Origin: Mycobacterium senriense
Lineage (GTDB): Bacteria; Actinomycetota; Actinomycetes; Mycobacteriales; Mycobacteriaceae
DNA: 64,000 nt
Assembly: GCF_019668465.1 (NCBI RefSeq)
Contig: NZ_AP024828.1
Location: 4,588,001 to 4,652,000 of the forward strand
Direction of reading: 5' to 3'
A model generated the notes under the pieces. The model did no database searches, was not told the origin of the DNA, and saw only the letters and a list, made by a program, of their open reading frames with translations. Of the stretch, positions 39,987 through 49,869 are shown piece after piece; position 1 is the stretch's first letter; each line of letters starts with the position of its first letter. Both the position numbers and the translations under genes were made by a program.

Positions 39987-42900
39987 TTACTTGCGGAACT
40001 CGGTCGCTGCGACCTGAACGAACACCCCGGTGTCCTCGGCCATCAACAGGCCTCGGCCACGGGGCAGCGGACCGCCCTTCATCTTGCCGCGGATGAAGCC
40101 CTCGTCGGGGTCGGCGTCCATCACCAGCAGCGGCGCGTTCGCCTGAGCCAGTGCCCGCAACATCGGGTCGCTGCCGGCCGAGGACCAACCACCGAACGTC
40201 CGCGTGACGATCACGTGCAGGCCGACGTCGGCGGCCCGGGTCACCCACGGCGCGGCCTTGTGCAACGGCGAGTCGAAGCCTGCCGGCAGCTGCTGGATGT
40301 CGTCGACGATCAGGAAGATCTCCGGCCCACTCCACCAGTTCCGCGACAGCAGCTCTTCGGCGGACAGGCCCGGCGGCGGCTCGCGGCCGGCCAGGGCCGC
40401 CGCCAGTTCGCCCATCATCGCCTGCACGCCGTCGAGGTTGTACGCGAACTTCTCCACGTAGTCGGGGCCGAGCGTGGTCAGCAGCTGACGACGCGGGTCC
40501 ACCAGCCACACCTGGGCCGAGGGCTGCCCCGGCGGCGGTGGCGGTGCGCTGCTCGCGCCCGGCGCGTACAACCGCCCGATCTCGGACATGATCGTGGCCA
40601 GCGTCGTGGTACGCCCACATTCGCGACGGCCGGTCACCATCAGGTGCGCGTTCTCGGCGAAGTTGAGATACACCGGGGACAGGTCCAATTCCGAGATGGC
40701 CCAAGCGATTCCGCCCGCACCGACGCCCTGGCGGGTGTCCTGCGCGGCGAGCTCGCGGAGCTGTTCCACCCCGAAGGTCGCCGGCAGCCGGCGCACCGGC
40801 GGAGCCTGAGCGCTCGTGATGCGGCTGACGGCTTCGACGATGCTGTCGGACTCGAATCGGTTGTCAGGCGTGCTGGCCAGCGCGGGACGCGCCACCAGCG
40901 TGTGCAGACCGGACTGCGGGTCGGCATCGAGGCGGACATAGTTGACCGCCACCATGCCGCGACCCGGCTTGACGGGCACGTCCTTGGCGAAGCGCGAACG
41001 CACCAGCTTCGCGTCTTCCACGGCGGCCAGCCGCAGCTCGACCCGGGAGCCGAAACCGCTGCGCACCGGCGGCCGCAGCTCCGATTCGCGATCGGCGGTG
41101 ACCACCACGTGCACCCCGAACGAGGGGCCCTGGTTGATGATCACGTTGACCTGCTCGATCAGCACCTCGTTCTCTTCGGCCAGCGCCCGATAGTTGTCCA
41201 CCACCAGGTAGACGTCGCCGAAGCCGTCGTTGGGGACCGGGCCGGGCTCGTTGCCGAACTTGCGCCGCCGGAACACCTCCATCGAGGCGATCCCGTACTC
41301 GAGGAAGCTGCGCTTGCGCTCCCGCACCAGCGCCAGCAGCTCGGCCACCGTGCGGCGAACGCCGTACGGGTCGGTCGGGCCGGCCACCTCGCCGACATGG
41401 GGCAGCCGGGCGACCGTGGTCAGCGCGGTGCTGCTGTAGGCCAGGCAGTAGAACTGGATCTGCTCGGGCGTGTGGGTCAGCGCCGCCGAGCAGATCAGGG
41501 TCTGCAGCGCGGTCGTCTTACCCGAACCACCGGCACCCAGAATCAGAACGTTGGCACCGGGGCCCGACGTGTCGACCGTCCATGGCGGCTGGTCGTGCTT
41601 GAAGGGACGGTCGATGATCCCGATCGGGAAGACCAGATCCTGCGCGGTGCCGTAGTCCTGCTGCCAGGGGCGGCCGAGGAACCGGTTCACCAATTCGTCG
41701 ATCGCGACGGGCTGGCTCAGCGGCGGCTGCCACAGCCGGTACGGCTGGAAGTCGATCTTGCGCAGCTGGTCGATGATGACCGTGCCGACCTTGGGCGTCC
41801 GGATTCCTTCGGAGTCGTCGTCCTCGGCCGCCTCGATCGGAAGCGGGTCGCCGTCGGTGGGGAGGGCGGGAGCGGTGACGTCCGGTCCCCCGACGCTGAC
41901 TTCCAGCGGGGTGAACGAGTTGGTGAACAGTTGCGGACGGACGTAGTCGATGCTGTGCACCAGCGCCGGCGCTTCGTCTCCGTCGTCGGTGAGGCCGCGC
42001 GGGAAGTAGTCCCGCCACAGGAATTCGGCCTGGAACCGGGTGATGTCTTCCAGGCTGCGGCGGAAGTAACCCAGACCGGCCTTCGCGGGCAGGTTGACCG
42101 CGTTCGGCACACCGGCCGCCTGCGCCGCACCGGCGGTGCGCGCCTTCAGCACCAACCGGTAACCCATGTTCTCCATGAGCTTTTCGGCGCGGCTCTCGAT
42201 GGTCTGCGACGCCATCATCAGGTGGATCCAGTACGCGCGACCCTGACGGCCGATGGAGTCGAGGACGTCGACCGCGGTCGGCATGATGCGGAACCACTCG
42301 TAGAACTCGTCGATGACGACCACGAGCATCGGCAGCGGCGCCATGTCCTGGCCGCGTGCCCGCATCCGGCTGCGCACCGAGTTGTATTCCTTGGCGTCGT
42401 CGACACCGGCGCTGTCGCAGATCGCCTTGCGGCGGGCGATCTCACCCCACAGCGCGTCCAGGAAGCGCTCCATCAACGCCTGGTCTTCTTCCAGGTCGGT
42501 GATGATGCGAGATACGTGCGGCACGCCGGCGAATGGCTTGACCGCCGACCCACCCTTGAGGTCGGCCAGCACGAACTGCAGCTCGTCGGGCGGGTGGCTG
42601 AGCATCAGCGACTCGATCACGGTTCGCACCAGGGTCGATTTACCCGAACCGGTCGTACCGGACATGACGCCGTGCGGGCCGTCGCCGCCTTCGTCCAGCG
42701 ACTTCATGTCCAGGAACAGCAGCTCGCCGTTGTCGGAACGGACGCCGAACGGCGCGCGCAACCGGGACCTGCCCATCGAGTCGTTGCGGCTGCCCCACAG
42801 CGCCTCGAAATCGATGCGGCCCGGATCGTCGATTCCGTAGTAGGCCATGATGTCTCGGGCGCCGATGTGCGCCACCCGCTGGCCGATCTCCTCGTACGCC

Positions 42901-44153
42901 TCGGCGAGCCGCCAGCGCGCCAGCTTCTGCGCGAACTCCTCGGCCTCGACGGTGCTGATGTGGTCGGTGAGGGCGAAGAACCAGGGCTTCTCGTCGATGA
43001 CCATCCAGGTGTCACGGTCGCGGGGCAGCGCCTCGATCACACCCTTCTCGTCGAACCGCAGCGTGCGCTCCGGGACGGCGCTCCACATCGCGGAACCGGT
43101 CAGGTCGAAGAACGTCACCCCGTCGACGCCCTCGCCGCTGATCACGTACTCCCATTGCGGGTCGACGGCGTCGGCGATGATCACGGTGTGCGGGGTAGGC
43201 GTCTGGGCCGACGAACTAGCGTGCCGGGGCGTGAAAGAGCCACGGCCGGCGAACAATTCGGCCTGCTCGGCGGCGAACTCGCGCACCGAGCTGTAGACCA
43301 TCCGCGCGTTGCCGGCGGCGTCCTGGCGGCGCGGGTCACCGAAGTGCGGCAGCCACTTCACCCAGTCCCATTGGTCCAGGTTCGAACTGACCACGATCAT
43401 GCGCATGTGGTCGGGCCCGTGCGAGAACGCCAGCTGGCAGATGATCGCCCGCATCAGTCCCACCGCCTGCTCGCGATCTCCGGCCAGCGAGTACCAGGGC
43501 TCGACCAGCACCGAGATCATCTTGGGCAGGTTGTAGACGACGCTTTGGTAGCGCCCGAATTCCTGAAGCGCCTTACCGGTCACCGGCTCCAGCTCGATGT
43601 CGGTCGGCATGTTCTGGGGCTCACCCCAGGTCACCTCGGGGCGCGTCATACCGACGCCGACGCGGACCACGCCGAAGTTGAGGTCTTTGCCGTCGGGCTT
43701 GCGTTCCCACATCCGCGACGACCCGACCGCGGCGGCCAGCGTGGTGGGCGCCGGGTGGAACCACCGGTAGTTGGCGTCCATGCTGTCGGCCGACTCGTGG
43801 GCGGTCTCGCGCAGCATGTCCAGCATCAGCATGAACTGGGCGCGCATCGAGTCCAGCTTGGGCCGGCTCATCTGCTGCTGGCCGCCGAACCGGCCGCCGA
43901 ACATCATCATGGCGACGCCACCGATCATGAAGATCGGGAAGATCGATCCGGCGCCGCCGAACACGTGCGAACCGCTGGCGAAGGTCATGGCGACCATACC
44001 GATCAGCAGGCCGACCACCACGACGCCGACCACGATCAGCCACCAGGGCTTGCCTTCCGGCGGCGGGATGCTCAACGGCGTCGGAAGCACGATGTTCTCC
44101 GGCTTGATTACCGGAGGCTTCTCCGGCGTCGGCCGCGCAAATCCACGTTTCAC
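39987..44153 (-). CDS. eccC5: ESX-5 FtsK/SpoIIIE-type ATPase EccC5
   Basis: This 1388-residue single-chain protein has two N-terminal membrane helices (about 37-60 and 66-85), a DUF domain, and three tandem FtsK-like ATPase domains. Walker A motifs are GTTGSGKST (K505), GAGGSGKTT (K879) and a third, GRRECGRTTT, with Arg at the lysine position (R1181). The first ATPase is regulated by the linker; the C-terminal domains bind substrate signals. It powers export of Esx and PE/PPE substrates. GTG at 44151-44153 overlaps the eccB5 stop (GTGA). In M. tuberculosis this gene is also one chain (Rv1783/1784). Confidence 0.96.
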   Translation of the reverse strand: MKRGFARPTPEKPPVIKPENIVLPTPLSIPPPEGKPWWLIVVGVVVVGLLIGMVAMTFASGSHVFGGAGSIFPIFMIGGVAMMMFGGRFGGQQQMSRPKLDSMRAQFMLMLDMLRETAHESADSMDANYRWFHPAPTTLAAAVGSSRMWERKPDGKDLNFGVVRVGVGMTRPEVTWGEPQNMPTDIELEPVTGKALQEFGRYQSVVYNLPKMISVLVEPWYSLAGDREQAVGLMRAIICQLAFSHGPDHMRMIVVSSNLDQWDWVKWLPHFGDPRRQDAAGNARMVYSSVREFAAEQAELFAGRGSFTPRHASSSAQTPTPHTVIIADAVDPQWEYVISGEGVDGVTFFDLTGSAMWSAVPERTLRFDEKGVIEALPRDRDTWMVIDEKPWFFALTDHISTVEAEEFAQKLARWRLAEAYEEIGQRVAHIGARDIMAYYGIDDPGRIDFEALWGSRNDSMGRSRLRAPFGVRSDNGELLFLDMKSLDEGGDGPHGVMSGTTGSGKSTLVRTVIESLMLSHPPDELQFVLADLKGGSAVKPFAGVPHVSRIITDLEEDQALMERFLDALWGEIARRKAICDSAGVDDAKEYNSVRSRMRARGQDMAPLPMLVVVIDEFYEWFRIMPTAVDVLDSIGRQGRAYWIHLMMASQTIESRAEKLMENMGYRLVLKARTAGAAQAAGVPNAVNLPAKAGLGYFRRSLEDITRFQAEFLWRDYFPRGLTDDGDEAPALVHSIDYVRPQLFTNSFTPLEVSVGGPDVTAPALPTDGDPLPIEAAEDDDSEGIRTPKVGTVIIDQLRKIDFQPYRLWQPPLSQPVAIDELVNRFLGRPWQQDYGTAQDLVFPIGIIDRPFKHDQPPWTVDTSGPGANVLILGAGGSGKTTALQTLICSAALTHTPEQIQFYCLAYSSTALTTVARLPHVGEVAGPTDPYGVRRTVAELLALVRERKRSFLEYGIASMEVFRRRKFGNEPGPVPNDGFGDVYLVVDNYRALAEENEVLIEQVNVIINQGPSFGVHVVVTADRESELRPPVRSGFGSRVELRLAAVEDAKLVRSRFAKDVPVKPGRGMVAVNYVRLDADPQSGLHTLVARPALASTPDNRFESDSIVEAVSRITSAQAPPVRRLPATFGVEQLRELAAQDTRQGVGAGGIAWAISELDLSPVYLNFAENAHLMVTGRRECGRTTTLATIMSEIGRLYAPGASSAPPPPPGQPSAQVWLVDPRRQLLTTLGPDYVEKFAYNLDGVQAMMGELAAALAGREPPPGLSAEELLSRNWWSGPEIFLIVDDIQQLPAGFDSPLHKAAPWVTRAADVGLHVIVTRTFGGWSSAGSDPMLRALAQANAPLLVMDADPDEGFIRGKMKGGPLPRGRGLLMAEDTGVFVQVAATEFRK

Positions 44154-45670
44154 TTCGGTACCGCCAACTCTCCTGGTGACATATCCATCGGTAGCGTGTC
44201 GTGCTCCACCAGCGCATCCGCCCGCGACAACGTCGGCCCCTGCGGCAACAACCGCAACGCCACCCACGGTGCCAGGCCTGGTTTCGTCGCCTTCAGGCCC
44301 AACGCTTCTCGTACCTCGCGCGTGTCGTCGACGCCGAACCGCGCACCCGCATCCGTGAGCCACCACAACGATTCGGTCGTCTTTGCTCCGGGGTCGTTTC
44401 CGGTCACGGCCACGAAGTTCGCGTAGTCGGGGCCGAAGAAGACCTGGTCGGCTTCGCGGCCGGTGGTGTCGGCCTTGACCAGCGACACCACCTTGCTGAC
44501 GTCCTTCTGCTCGACCGGAAGGGACGCGCCGGAGATGACCTGGACGCGGGCCCGGTTCTCACCGGAGGTCTTCTGCCACCACCAGCAGGTCGCCGGGTTC
44601 TCGCGAATGTCCATCACGTTCAGGGGCGCGTCCGGGTAGGACGACAGGTCCAGCTTGTTGACCACCGGCATCTTCGCCAGAGCGGAAGGCTCCACGGTCA
44701 CCGGCTTGGTGTTGCCCGGCCCGGCGTTCTGCAGGATCTGGGCGACCAACGGCGGCAGCGTCTGCACACCGTCGGCCAACACCAATGAATACTGTTGCGG
44801 CCCACTGATTTGCGGGGTGACGATCACCGTGCCGATCGGGCCCGGCGCATTCGGGAAGGACGCCCCGGCGCCGGCATTCTGGATCTGCGGCACGGTCAGT
44901 TCCGGACCCACCGGCAACGCGTCGTACAGGGCGCGGCTCATCGGCTTGGCCATGCTGACCTGCTCCGGGGTGAGACCCAACGGCAGCAACACCGAACGGT
45001 TCGACCCGTCGATGCGTGAACGACGTCCGTCCCGGATCACCCAGGGGTCCCCGCCGTAATTCAGCACCACCGCGTCCGACCCCGTCAGCACCCGCCGGTG
45101 GTTGCTCAGATCGGGGGTGCCGTTGATCACCGTCACGGTCACACCGGACGGCGCCCCGGCGCCGGTCGAGTTCGCCACGGTGTCGCAGACCAACCAGGAC
45201 GAGGCGTCCGGGCTGGTCGGGTGGAAGCTGGACGGTGCACCCGGGATGCCCACCATCGGACCGCGCGGCAGGCTGGCGATCTGGTTGGACTTGACCAGGT
45301 GCGGGTTGTCCGGGCGACCGGTGATCAGGCGGGCCGACGCCAGGTTCAACGCCGGGTACAGCTTCTCGCCGACGCGAACGTACAGGGCGCCCGAGTCGCG
45401 GTCGGCGATGATCGGCGAATCCCCTACCTGGCCGGCCGGGCTGATGAAGGAGTAGAGCAGCGCCCCGAGGCAGATCACCAGCGCGGCGGAGATCGATGCC
45501 ACCACCGCCAGGTTCTGACGCCGTCCCGGCTCCACCTCCATGCGGACGCGCCACCGGGTCAGGGCCATCGCGGTCCGGCGCGCCAGGAACTGGTAGCCGG
45601 TCACCTGGGTCCGGGTCGACAACCCGAGGCCGTACCCCGACCCGCGCTGCCCGCGACTCTCTTCCGCCAC
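44150..45670 (-). CDS. eccB5: ESX-5 membrane component EccB5
   Basis: This 506-residue protein has a short cytosolic N-terminus (TRTQVTGYQFLARRTAMAL), a single membrane helix (about 55-76) and a large periplasmic domain of repeats with conserved cysteines (VCDTVANS, ATCWWW). EccB forms the periplasmic part of the ESX complex and contacts MycP. The start is GTG at 45668-45670. It is the first gene of the ESX-5 operon here, coupled to eccC5 by a 4-bp overlap. Confidence 0.95.
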   Translation of the reverse strand: MAEESRGQRGSGYGLGLSTRTQVTGYQFLARRTAMALTRWRVRMEVEPGRRQNLAVVASISAALVICLGALLYSFISPAGQVGDSPIIADRDSGALYVRVGEKLYPALNLASARLITGRPDNPHLVKSNQIASLPRGPMVGIPGAPSSFHPTSPDASSWLVCDTVANSTGAGAPSGVTVTVINGTPDLSNHRRVLTGSDAVVLNYGGDPWVIRDGRRSRIDGSNRSVLLPLGLTPEQVSMAKPMSRALYDALPVGPELTVPQIQNAGAGASFPNAPGPIGTVIVTPQISGPQQYSLVLADGVQTLPPLVAQILQNAGPGNTKPVTVEPSALAKMPVVNKLDLSSYPDAPLNVMDIRENPATCWWWQKTSGENRARVQVISGASLPVEQKDVSKVVSLVKADTTGREADQVFFGPDYANFVAVTGNDPGAKTTESLWWLTDAGARFGVDDTREVREALGLKATKPGLAPWVALRLLPQGPTLSRADALVEHDTLPMDMSPGELAVPK

Positions 45671-46097
45671 TTGATTTCACCATCCGGTCTACTGATGCGC
45701 CTGGATATTGTCCCGCTGAACTAATCCATCGCGAATTACATGACAACCGTAAGGCACCTGCGCGGACCTCGCCACGCGGCGCCAAAGCCATTCACTTCTA
45801 CATCTCTTTATGCACCCAGAGCCGGCCGCGTTCCCCGCGCCGCGGCCGCCGGCGACGACGGCGGCGACACGCGCCATTGAGCTGGCAGTTTCGTTTCCCC
45901 CACGGACGAGCCGACCGGATCCTTTTCGTCTCCTCGGAGCATCGTAGTGGCCCCGCGGCCTTTCGTCCTGTCGAGCGCACCACGCCGTTCTCGGGAGAAG
46001 TCGTAAATGAATGGCAGGCCACCACGCAGCAAAGAATGCGCCAACTCGCGCCGGGTCCGAGTCGCAGGGCCGCGAATCCTGGCAGCAAGATGACCGT
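45671..46097. other. Divergent intergenic region eccB5/malQ
   Basis: 427 bp between divergent starts, expected to hold the main ESX-5 promoter and the malQ promoter. Open frames in this stretch are compositional. I see no clear operator or RNA motif. Confidence 0.4.
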
Positions 46098-48278
46098 ATG
46101 ACTGAACTCGCACCGTCGCTGATCGAACTCGCCCGGAGGTACGGCATCGCGACGGAGTACGAGGACTGGACCGGCCGGCGGGTGCGGGTCTCCGAGACCA
46201 CGCTGAAGGCCGTGCTGGGTGCTCTCGGCGTCGAGGCCGACAACGAGCAGGAGCGCAACGTCGCGCTGACCGCGAAGCTGCGGGCGCATTGGGCGCGCCG
46301 GTTGCCGGCGACCATCGTCGGGCGTACCGGCGAGCCGATCCGGTTCTGGGCGCATGTCACCCACGGCGATCCCGCCGAGGTGTGGTTGCAGCTCGAAGAC
46401 GGCACGGTGCGCGGCGGTGTCGAACAGGTCGACAACTTCACCCCGCCGTTCGACCTGGACGGCCGCTGGGTGGGCGAGGCCAGCTTTCTGCTGCCCGCCC
46501 ATCTGCCGCTGGGCTATCACCGGGTGCACCTGCGCTCCGGCGACTCCGAGACCAGCACCGCACTGATCGTCACGCCGGACTGGCTGGGGTTACCGGAGCG
46601 GCTCGGCGCCCGGCGCGCGTGGGGCCTGGCGGCTCAGCTCTACAGCGTGCGGTCGCGACAGTCGTGGGGCATCGGCGACCTGACCGATCTGACCGACCTG
46701 GCGTTGTGGTCGGCATCGCGCCACGGCGCCGACTATCTCCTGGTCAATCCCCTGCACGCGGCCGCCCCGACCAAGCCGATGGAGCCGTCGCCGTACCTGC
46801 CGACATCGCGCCGCTTCGTCAACCCGATTTATCTTCACGTGGAGGCAATCCCCGAGTTCGCCGACCTGACCAAGCGCAGCCGGGTCCGCAGGCTGCGCTC
46901 CGAGGTGCAGCACCGCGCCGCCCGCGTCGACGCCATCGACCGCGACAGTGCGTGGGCGGCCAAACGGGCAGCGCTCAAGCTGCTGCACGAGGAACCGCGG
47001 TCGGCGGGACGGGAGCTGTCCTACACCGCGTTCCGCGACCGGGAGGGCCGCGCGCTGGACGACTTCGCCACCTGGTGCGCGCTGGCCGAGAAGTATGGCG
47101 CCGACTGGCACTCCTGGCCCGAGGCGCTACAGCACCCGGACGCGTCCGGGGTTGTGGATTTCGTCAAAAAGCATTCGGACACAGTCGATTTCCACCGCTG
47201 GCTGCAGTGGCAGCTCGACGAGCAGCTGGCCGCGGCGCAGTCACAGGCGATCCGGGCCGGCATGGCGCTGGGCGTCATGCACGACCTGGCCGTCGGCGTG
47301 CATCCCAATGGCGCCGACGCCTGGGCGCTGCAGGACGTGATGGCGCTGGGCGTCACGGCGGGCGCGCCGCCGGACGAGTTCAATCAGCTCGGCCAGGACT
47401 GGTCCCAACCGCCCTGGCGGCCAGACCGATTGGACGAACACGAATATCGGCCGTTTCGCGCGCTGATCCGCGCGGTGCTGCGGCACGCCGGCGGCGTGCG
47501 CATCGACCACATCATCGGCTTGTTCCGGCTCTGGTGGATCCCGCGGGGCACCTCACCCACTGAGGGCACCTACGTGCGGTACGACCACGAAGCCATGATC
47601 GGAATCGTCGCGCTGGAAGCGCACCGCGCCAGCGCGGTCGTCGTCGGGGAGGACCTCGGCACGGTCGAGCCGTGGGTGCGCGACTACCTCTTGTTACGGG
47701 GCCTGCTGGGCACCTCGATCCTCTGGTTCGAGCTGGACCGCGACGGTAGCGGCGGCCCGCTCCCGGCCGAGCGCTGGCGCGAGTACTGCCTGTCCTCGGT
47801 CACCACGCACGACCTGCCGCCGACCGCCGGCTATCTGGCGGGTGATCATGTGCGGCTGCGCGATTCGCTGGGACTGCTGACCCGTCCCGTCGCCGACGAG
47901 CTCGAATCCGACCGGACGGAGCTGGCGGCTTGGATGGCCGAGCTGCGTCGCGTCGGGTTGCTCGAGGAGGGCGAGGAGGACCCCGAGCAGGTCGTGCTGG
48001 CGCTGTACCGCTACCTGGGCAGGACGCCGTCGCGGCTGCTGGGCGTGGCGCTGACCGACGCCGTGGGTGACCGCCGGACCCAGAATCAGCCCGGCACCAC
48101 CGACGAATACCCCAACTGGCGGGTGCCGCTGACGGGCCCCGACGGGAGCGCGGTGCTGCTCGAGGACGTGTTCACCGATCCGCGCACCGCCACGCTCGCC
48201 GAAGCCGTGCGCGCCGCGATCGCGCCCGTCGCCGCCGAAAGCGCGACCCGCCAGTCACCGAGTCGGGTGCCTTGTTAG
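46098..48278 (+). CDS. malQ: 4-alpha-glucanotransferase (amylomaltase) MalQ
   Basis: This 726-residue GH77 enzyme has an N-terminal extension typical of actinobacterial MalQ (beta-rich, RFWAHVTHGDPAEVWLQLED) and a catalytic barrel. Conserved blocks are ADYLLVNPLHA, SPYLPTSRRFVNPIYL, GVRIDHIIGLFRLWWIP (catalytic Asp nucleophile in RIDH), VVGEDLGTVEP (acid/base Glu) and SVTTHDLPPTAGY. It transfers maltooligosaccharide segments between 1,4-glucans in glycogen/maltose metabolism. ATG at 46098 is preferred over the upstream frame. H37Rv carries malQ (Rv1781c) at the same place. Confidence 0.94.
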   Translation: MTELAPSLIELARRYGIATEYEDWTGRRVRVSETTLKAVLGALGVEADNEQERNVALTAKLRAHWARRLPATIVGRTGEPIRFWAHVTHGDPAEVWLQLEDGTVRGGVEQVDNFTPPFDLDGRWVGEASFLLPAHLPLGYHRVHLRSGDSETSTALIVTPDWLGLPERLGARRAWGLAAQLYSVRSRQSWGIGDLTDLTDLALWSASRHGADYLLVNPLHAAAPTKPMEPSPYLPTSRRFVNPIYLHVEAIPEFADLTKRSRVRRLRSEVQHRAARVDAIDRDSAWAAKRAALKLLHEEPRSAGRELSYTAFRDREGRALDDFATWCALAEKYGADWHSWPEALQHPDASGVVDFVKKHSDTVDFHRWLQWQLDEQLAAAQSQAIRAGMALGVMHDLAVGVHPNGADAWALQDVMALGVTAGAPPDEFNQLGQDWSQPPWRPDRLDEHEYRPFRALIRAVLRHAGGVRIDHIIGLFRLWWIPRGTSPTEGTYVRYDHEAMIGIVALEAHRASAVVVGEDLGTVEPWVRDYLLLRGLLGTSILWFELDRDGSGGPLPAERWREYCLSSVTTHDLPPTAGYLAGDHVRLRDSLGLLTRPVADELESDRTELAAWMAELRRVGLLEEGEEDPEQVVLALYRYLGRTPSRLLGVALTDAVGDRRTQNQPGTTDEYPNWRVPLTGPDGSAVLLEDVFTDPRTATLAEAVRAAIAPVAAESATRQSPSRVPC

Positions 48279-48289
48279 CTTCAAAAGCC

Positions 48290-49171
48290 ATGAAGGTCTC
48301 AGTCGTGGCCCCGGTCGCCGACGGTGTCACTGCGAACCCCGATTGGATGGTGGCCTTCGCGCGCCACCTCGAAGCCTGCGGGTTCGAGTCGATCGTCGTC
48401 GTCGAGCACACCGTATTGCTCACCCGCTACGACAGCGTCTACCCCTACGACGACTCGGGACGCGTCGGACTAACGCCGGACTGCCCCATCCCGGATCCGC
48501 TTGACCTGCTTGCGTTTCTGGGCGGCCAGACCAGCCGCCTGGGTCTGGCCACCGGCGTGCTGGTCCTGCCCAACCACCACCCGGTGGTGCTGGCCAAGCG
48601 GGCCGCGACCGTCGACGCCCTGTCCGGCGGCAGGTTGCGCCTTTGTGTGGGCGTCGGCTGGCTGAAGGAGGAGCTGGCCGCCTGCGATGTGGATTTCGGC
48701 AGCCGGGGCCGACGGGCCGACGAGCAGCTGGCCGTGATGCGGGAGTTGTGGGGTCAGCGGTCCGGCGGGGCGTCGTTCGCGGGCGAATTCTTCAACTTCG
48801 AGGATGTCATGTGCTACCCGAAACCCGTTACGGCGGAAGGCCTTCCGATTCACATTGGCGGGCACAGCCGAGCCGCCGCGCGCCGTGCCGGACGCCTCGG
48901 CGACGGCTTCCAGCCGCTCGGGGTGACGGGGCCTCGTCTCGCGTCGCTGATCGCGCTCATGCGCGACGAGGCGGCGGCGTCAGGCCGTGATCCGGCGGCG
49001 CTCGAGGTGTCGCTGGGCCATGCCGTCGCCAAGATCGATGCCGAGCGCGCGGCCGCCCTCGCCGATCAGGGCGCCGACCGTCTGGTGCTGGCCATGCCGC
49101 CGACAACCGATATCGATCAGGCCAAAGACCTTTTGTCGGCGTGTGCGCAACGGCTGTCCCTGAACGCATGA
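48290..49171 (+). CDS. F420-dependent luciferase-like (LLM class) oxidoreductase
   Basis: This 293-residue TIM-barrel protein of the luciferase-like monooxygenase family starts MKVSVVAPVADGVTANPDWMVAFARHLEACGFESIVVVEH. It has the internal strand motif RLGLATGVLVLPNHHPVVLAKRAATVD and the GGRLRLCVGVGWLKEE loop, typical of the Rv-type F420 group. The substrate is unknown. The gene overlaps the malQ-proximal region only by its upstream frame; ATG at 48290 gives the usual N-terminus. Its stop overlaps the next start as ATGA. Confidence 0.88.
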   Translation: MKVSVVAPVADGVTANPDWMVAFARHLEACGFESIVVVEHTVLLTRYDSVYPYDDSGRVGLTPDCPIPDPLDLLAFLGGQTSRLGLATGVLVLPNHHPVVLAKRAATVDALSGGRLRLCVGVGWLKEELAACDVDFGSRGRRADEQLAVMRELWGQRSGGASFAGEFFNFEDVMCYPKPVTAEGLPIHIGGHSRAAARRAGRLGDGFQPLGVTGPRLASLIALMRDEAAASGRDPAALEVSLGHAVAKIDAERAAALADQGADRLVLAMPPTTDIDQAKDLLSACAQRLSLNA

Positions 49172-49638
49172 CGCTGTCAGCCGACCAGCGGGCCGCGCTC
49201 AGCGATCTGGTGCACCGATATGCCGCCAACGTCGATGATCGCGAATTCGATGCTGTTGCAATCCTTTTCGCCGCCGACGCGGAATTGGTGGCGCCGGCGC
49301 CGCCGGCCGATCTGTTGCCGATCCATTCGCATCGCGGCCGCGACGCCATCACCGCAGCGGTCGGGGCCGTCGCCGCCGTCGCGCGCACCGAGCACGCGAT
49401 CATCGGTGAGGTGTACGACGCGGCCGCGCAACCCGGCACCGCGCGCGGGCGGATCGCGTGCGTCGCGCACCACTGGAATGAGCGTGACGCCGAGTTGGTG
49501 GACGTGGCGTGGCACCTGCGCTACGACGACGAGTATGTGCTGACCGACGCGGGCTGGCGGATCAGCCGCCGGGCACTGACGGTCCACGCCATCGAGGTCC
49601 GCCCGGTCCGCCGGGTGCTGCCGCACGACCCTGCCTAG
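49168..49638 (+). CDS. SnoaL-like (NTF2-fold) protein coupled to an F420 enzyme
   Basis: This 156-residue protein starts MTLSADQRAALSDLVHRYAANVDDREFDAVAILFAADAEL, the classical SnoaL_4 opening helix and strand. The body is HRGRDAI ... WHLRYDDEYVLTDAGWRISRRAL. Such domains act as small-molecule isomerases, dehydratases or binding proteins. ATG at 49168 overlaps the upstream stop by 4 bp, which implies translational coupling and a shared pathway with the F420 enzyme. Function is not known. Confidence 0.82.
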   Translation: MTLSADQRAALSDLVHRYAANVDDREFDAVAILFAADAELVAPAPPADLLPIHSHRGRDAITAAVGAVAAVARTEHAIIGEVYDAAAQPGTARGRIACVAHHWNERDAELVDVAWHLRYDDEYVLTDAGWRISRRALTVHAIEVRPVRRVLPHDPA

Positions 49639-49869
49639 CGTGTTGGCAGCAGATTATGCGCACACTCACAGCTAGACTCATCGGTTCGTATCTGCGGCGC
49701 GAATCGGCGCTTTCTTTGGGTACGTGCGGCTAACACCTGCCGGGTCCGACCAGTTTTTGCGCACTCGGCGCGCCTACCGCCCATCGCACCCCGCGTGGGC
49801 GCCGCGACGAGGGCCGTCGATCCCGAATGACTCCAATTAATCCAGGCTCATTCGTGTAATTTCGGCCGC

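Noticed and set aside
40215..44426. Very long plus-strand open frame opposite eccC5
   Set aside because: A mirror frame caused by GC-rich third positions; eccC5 has full domain evidence.
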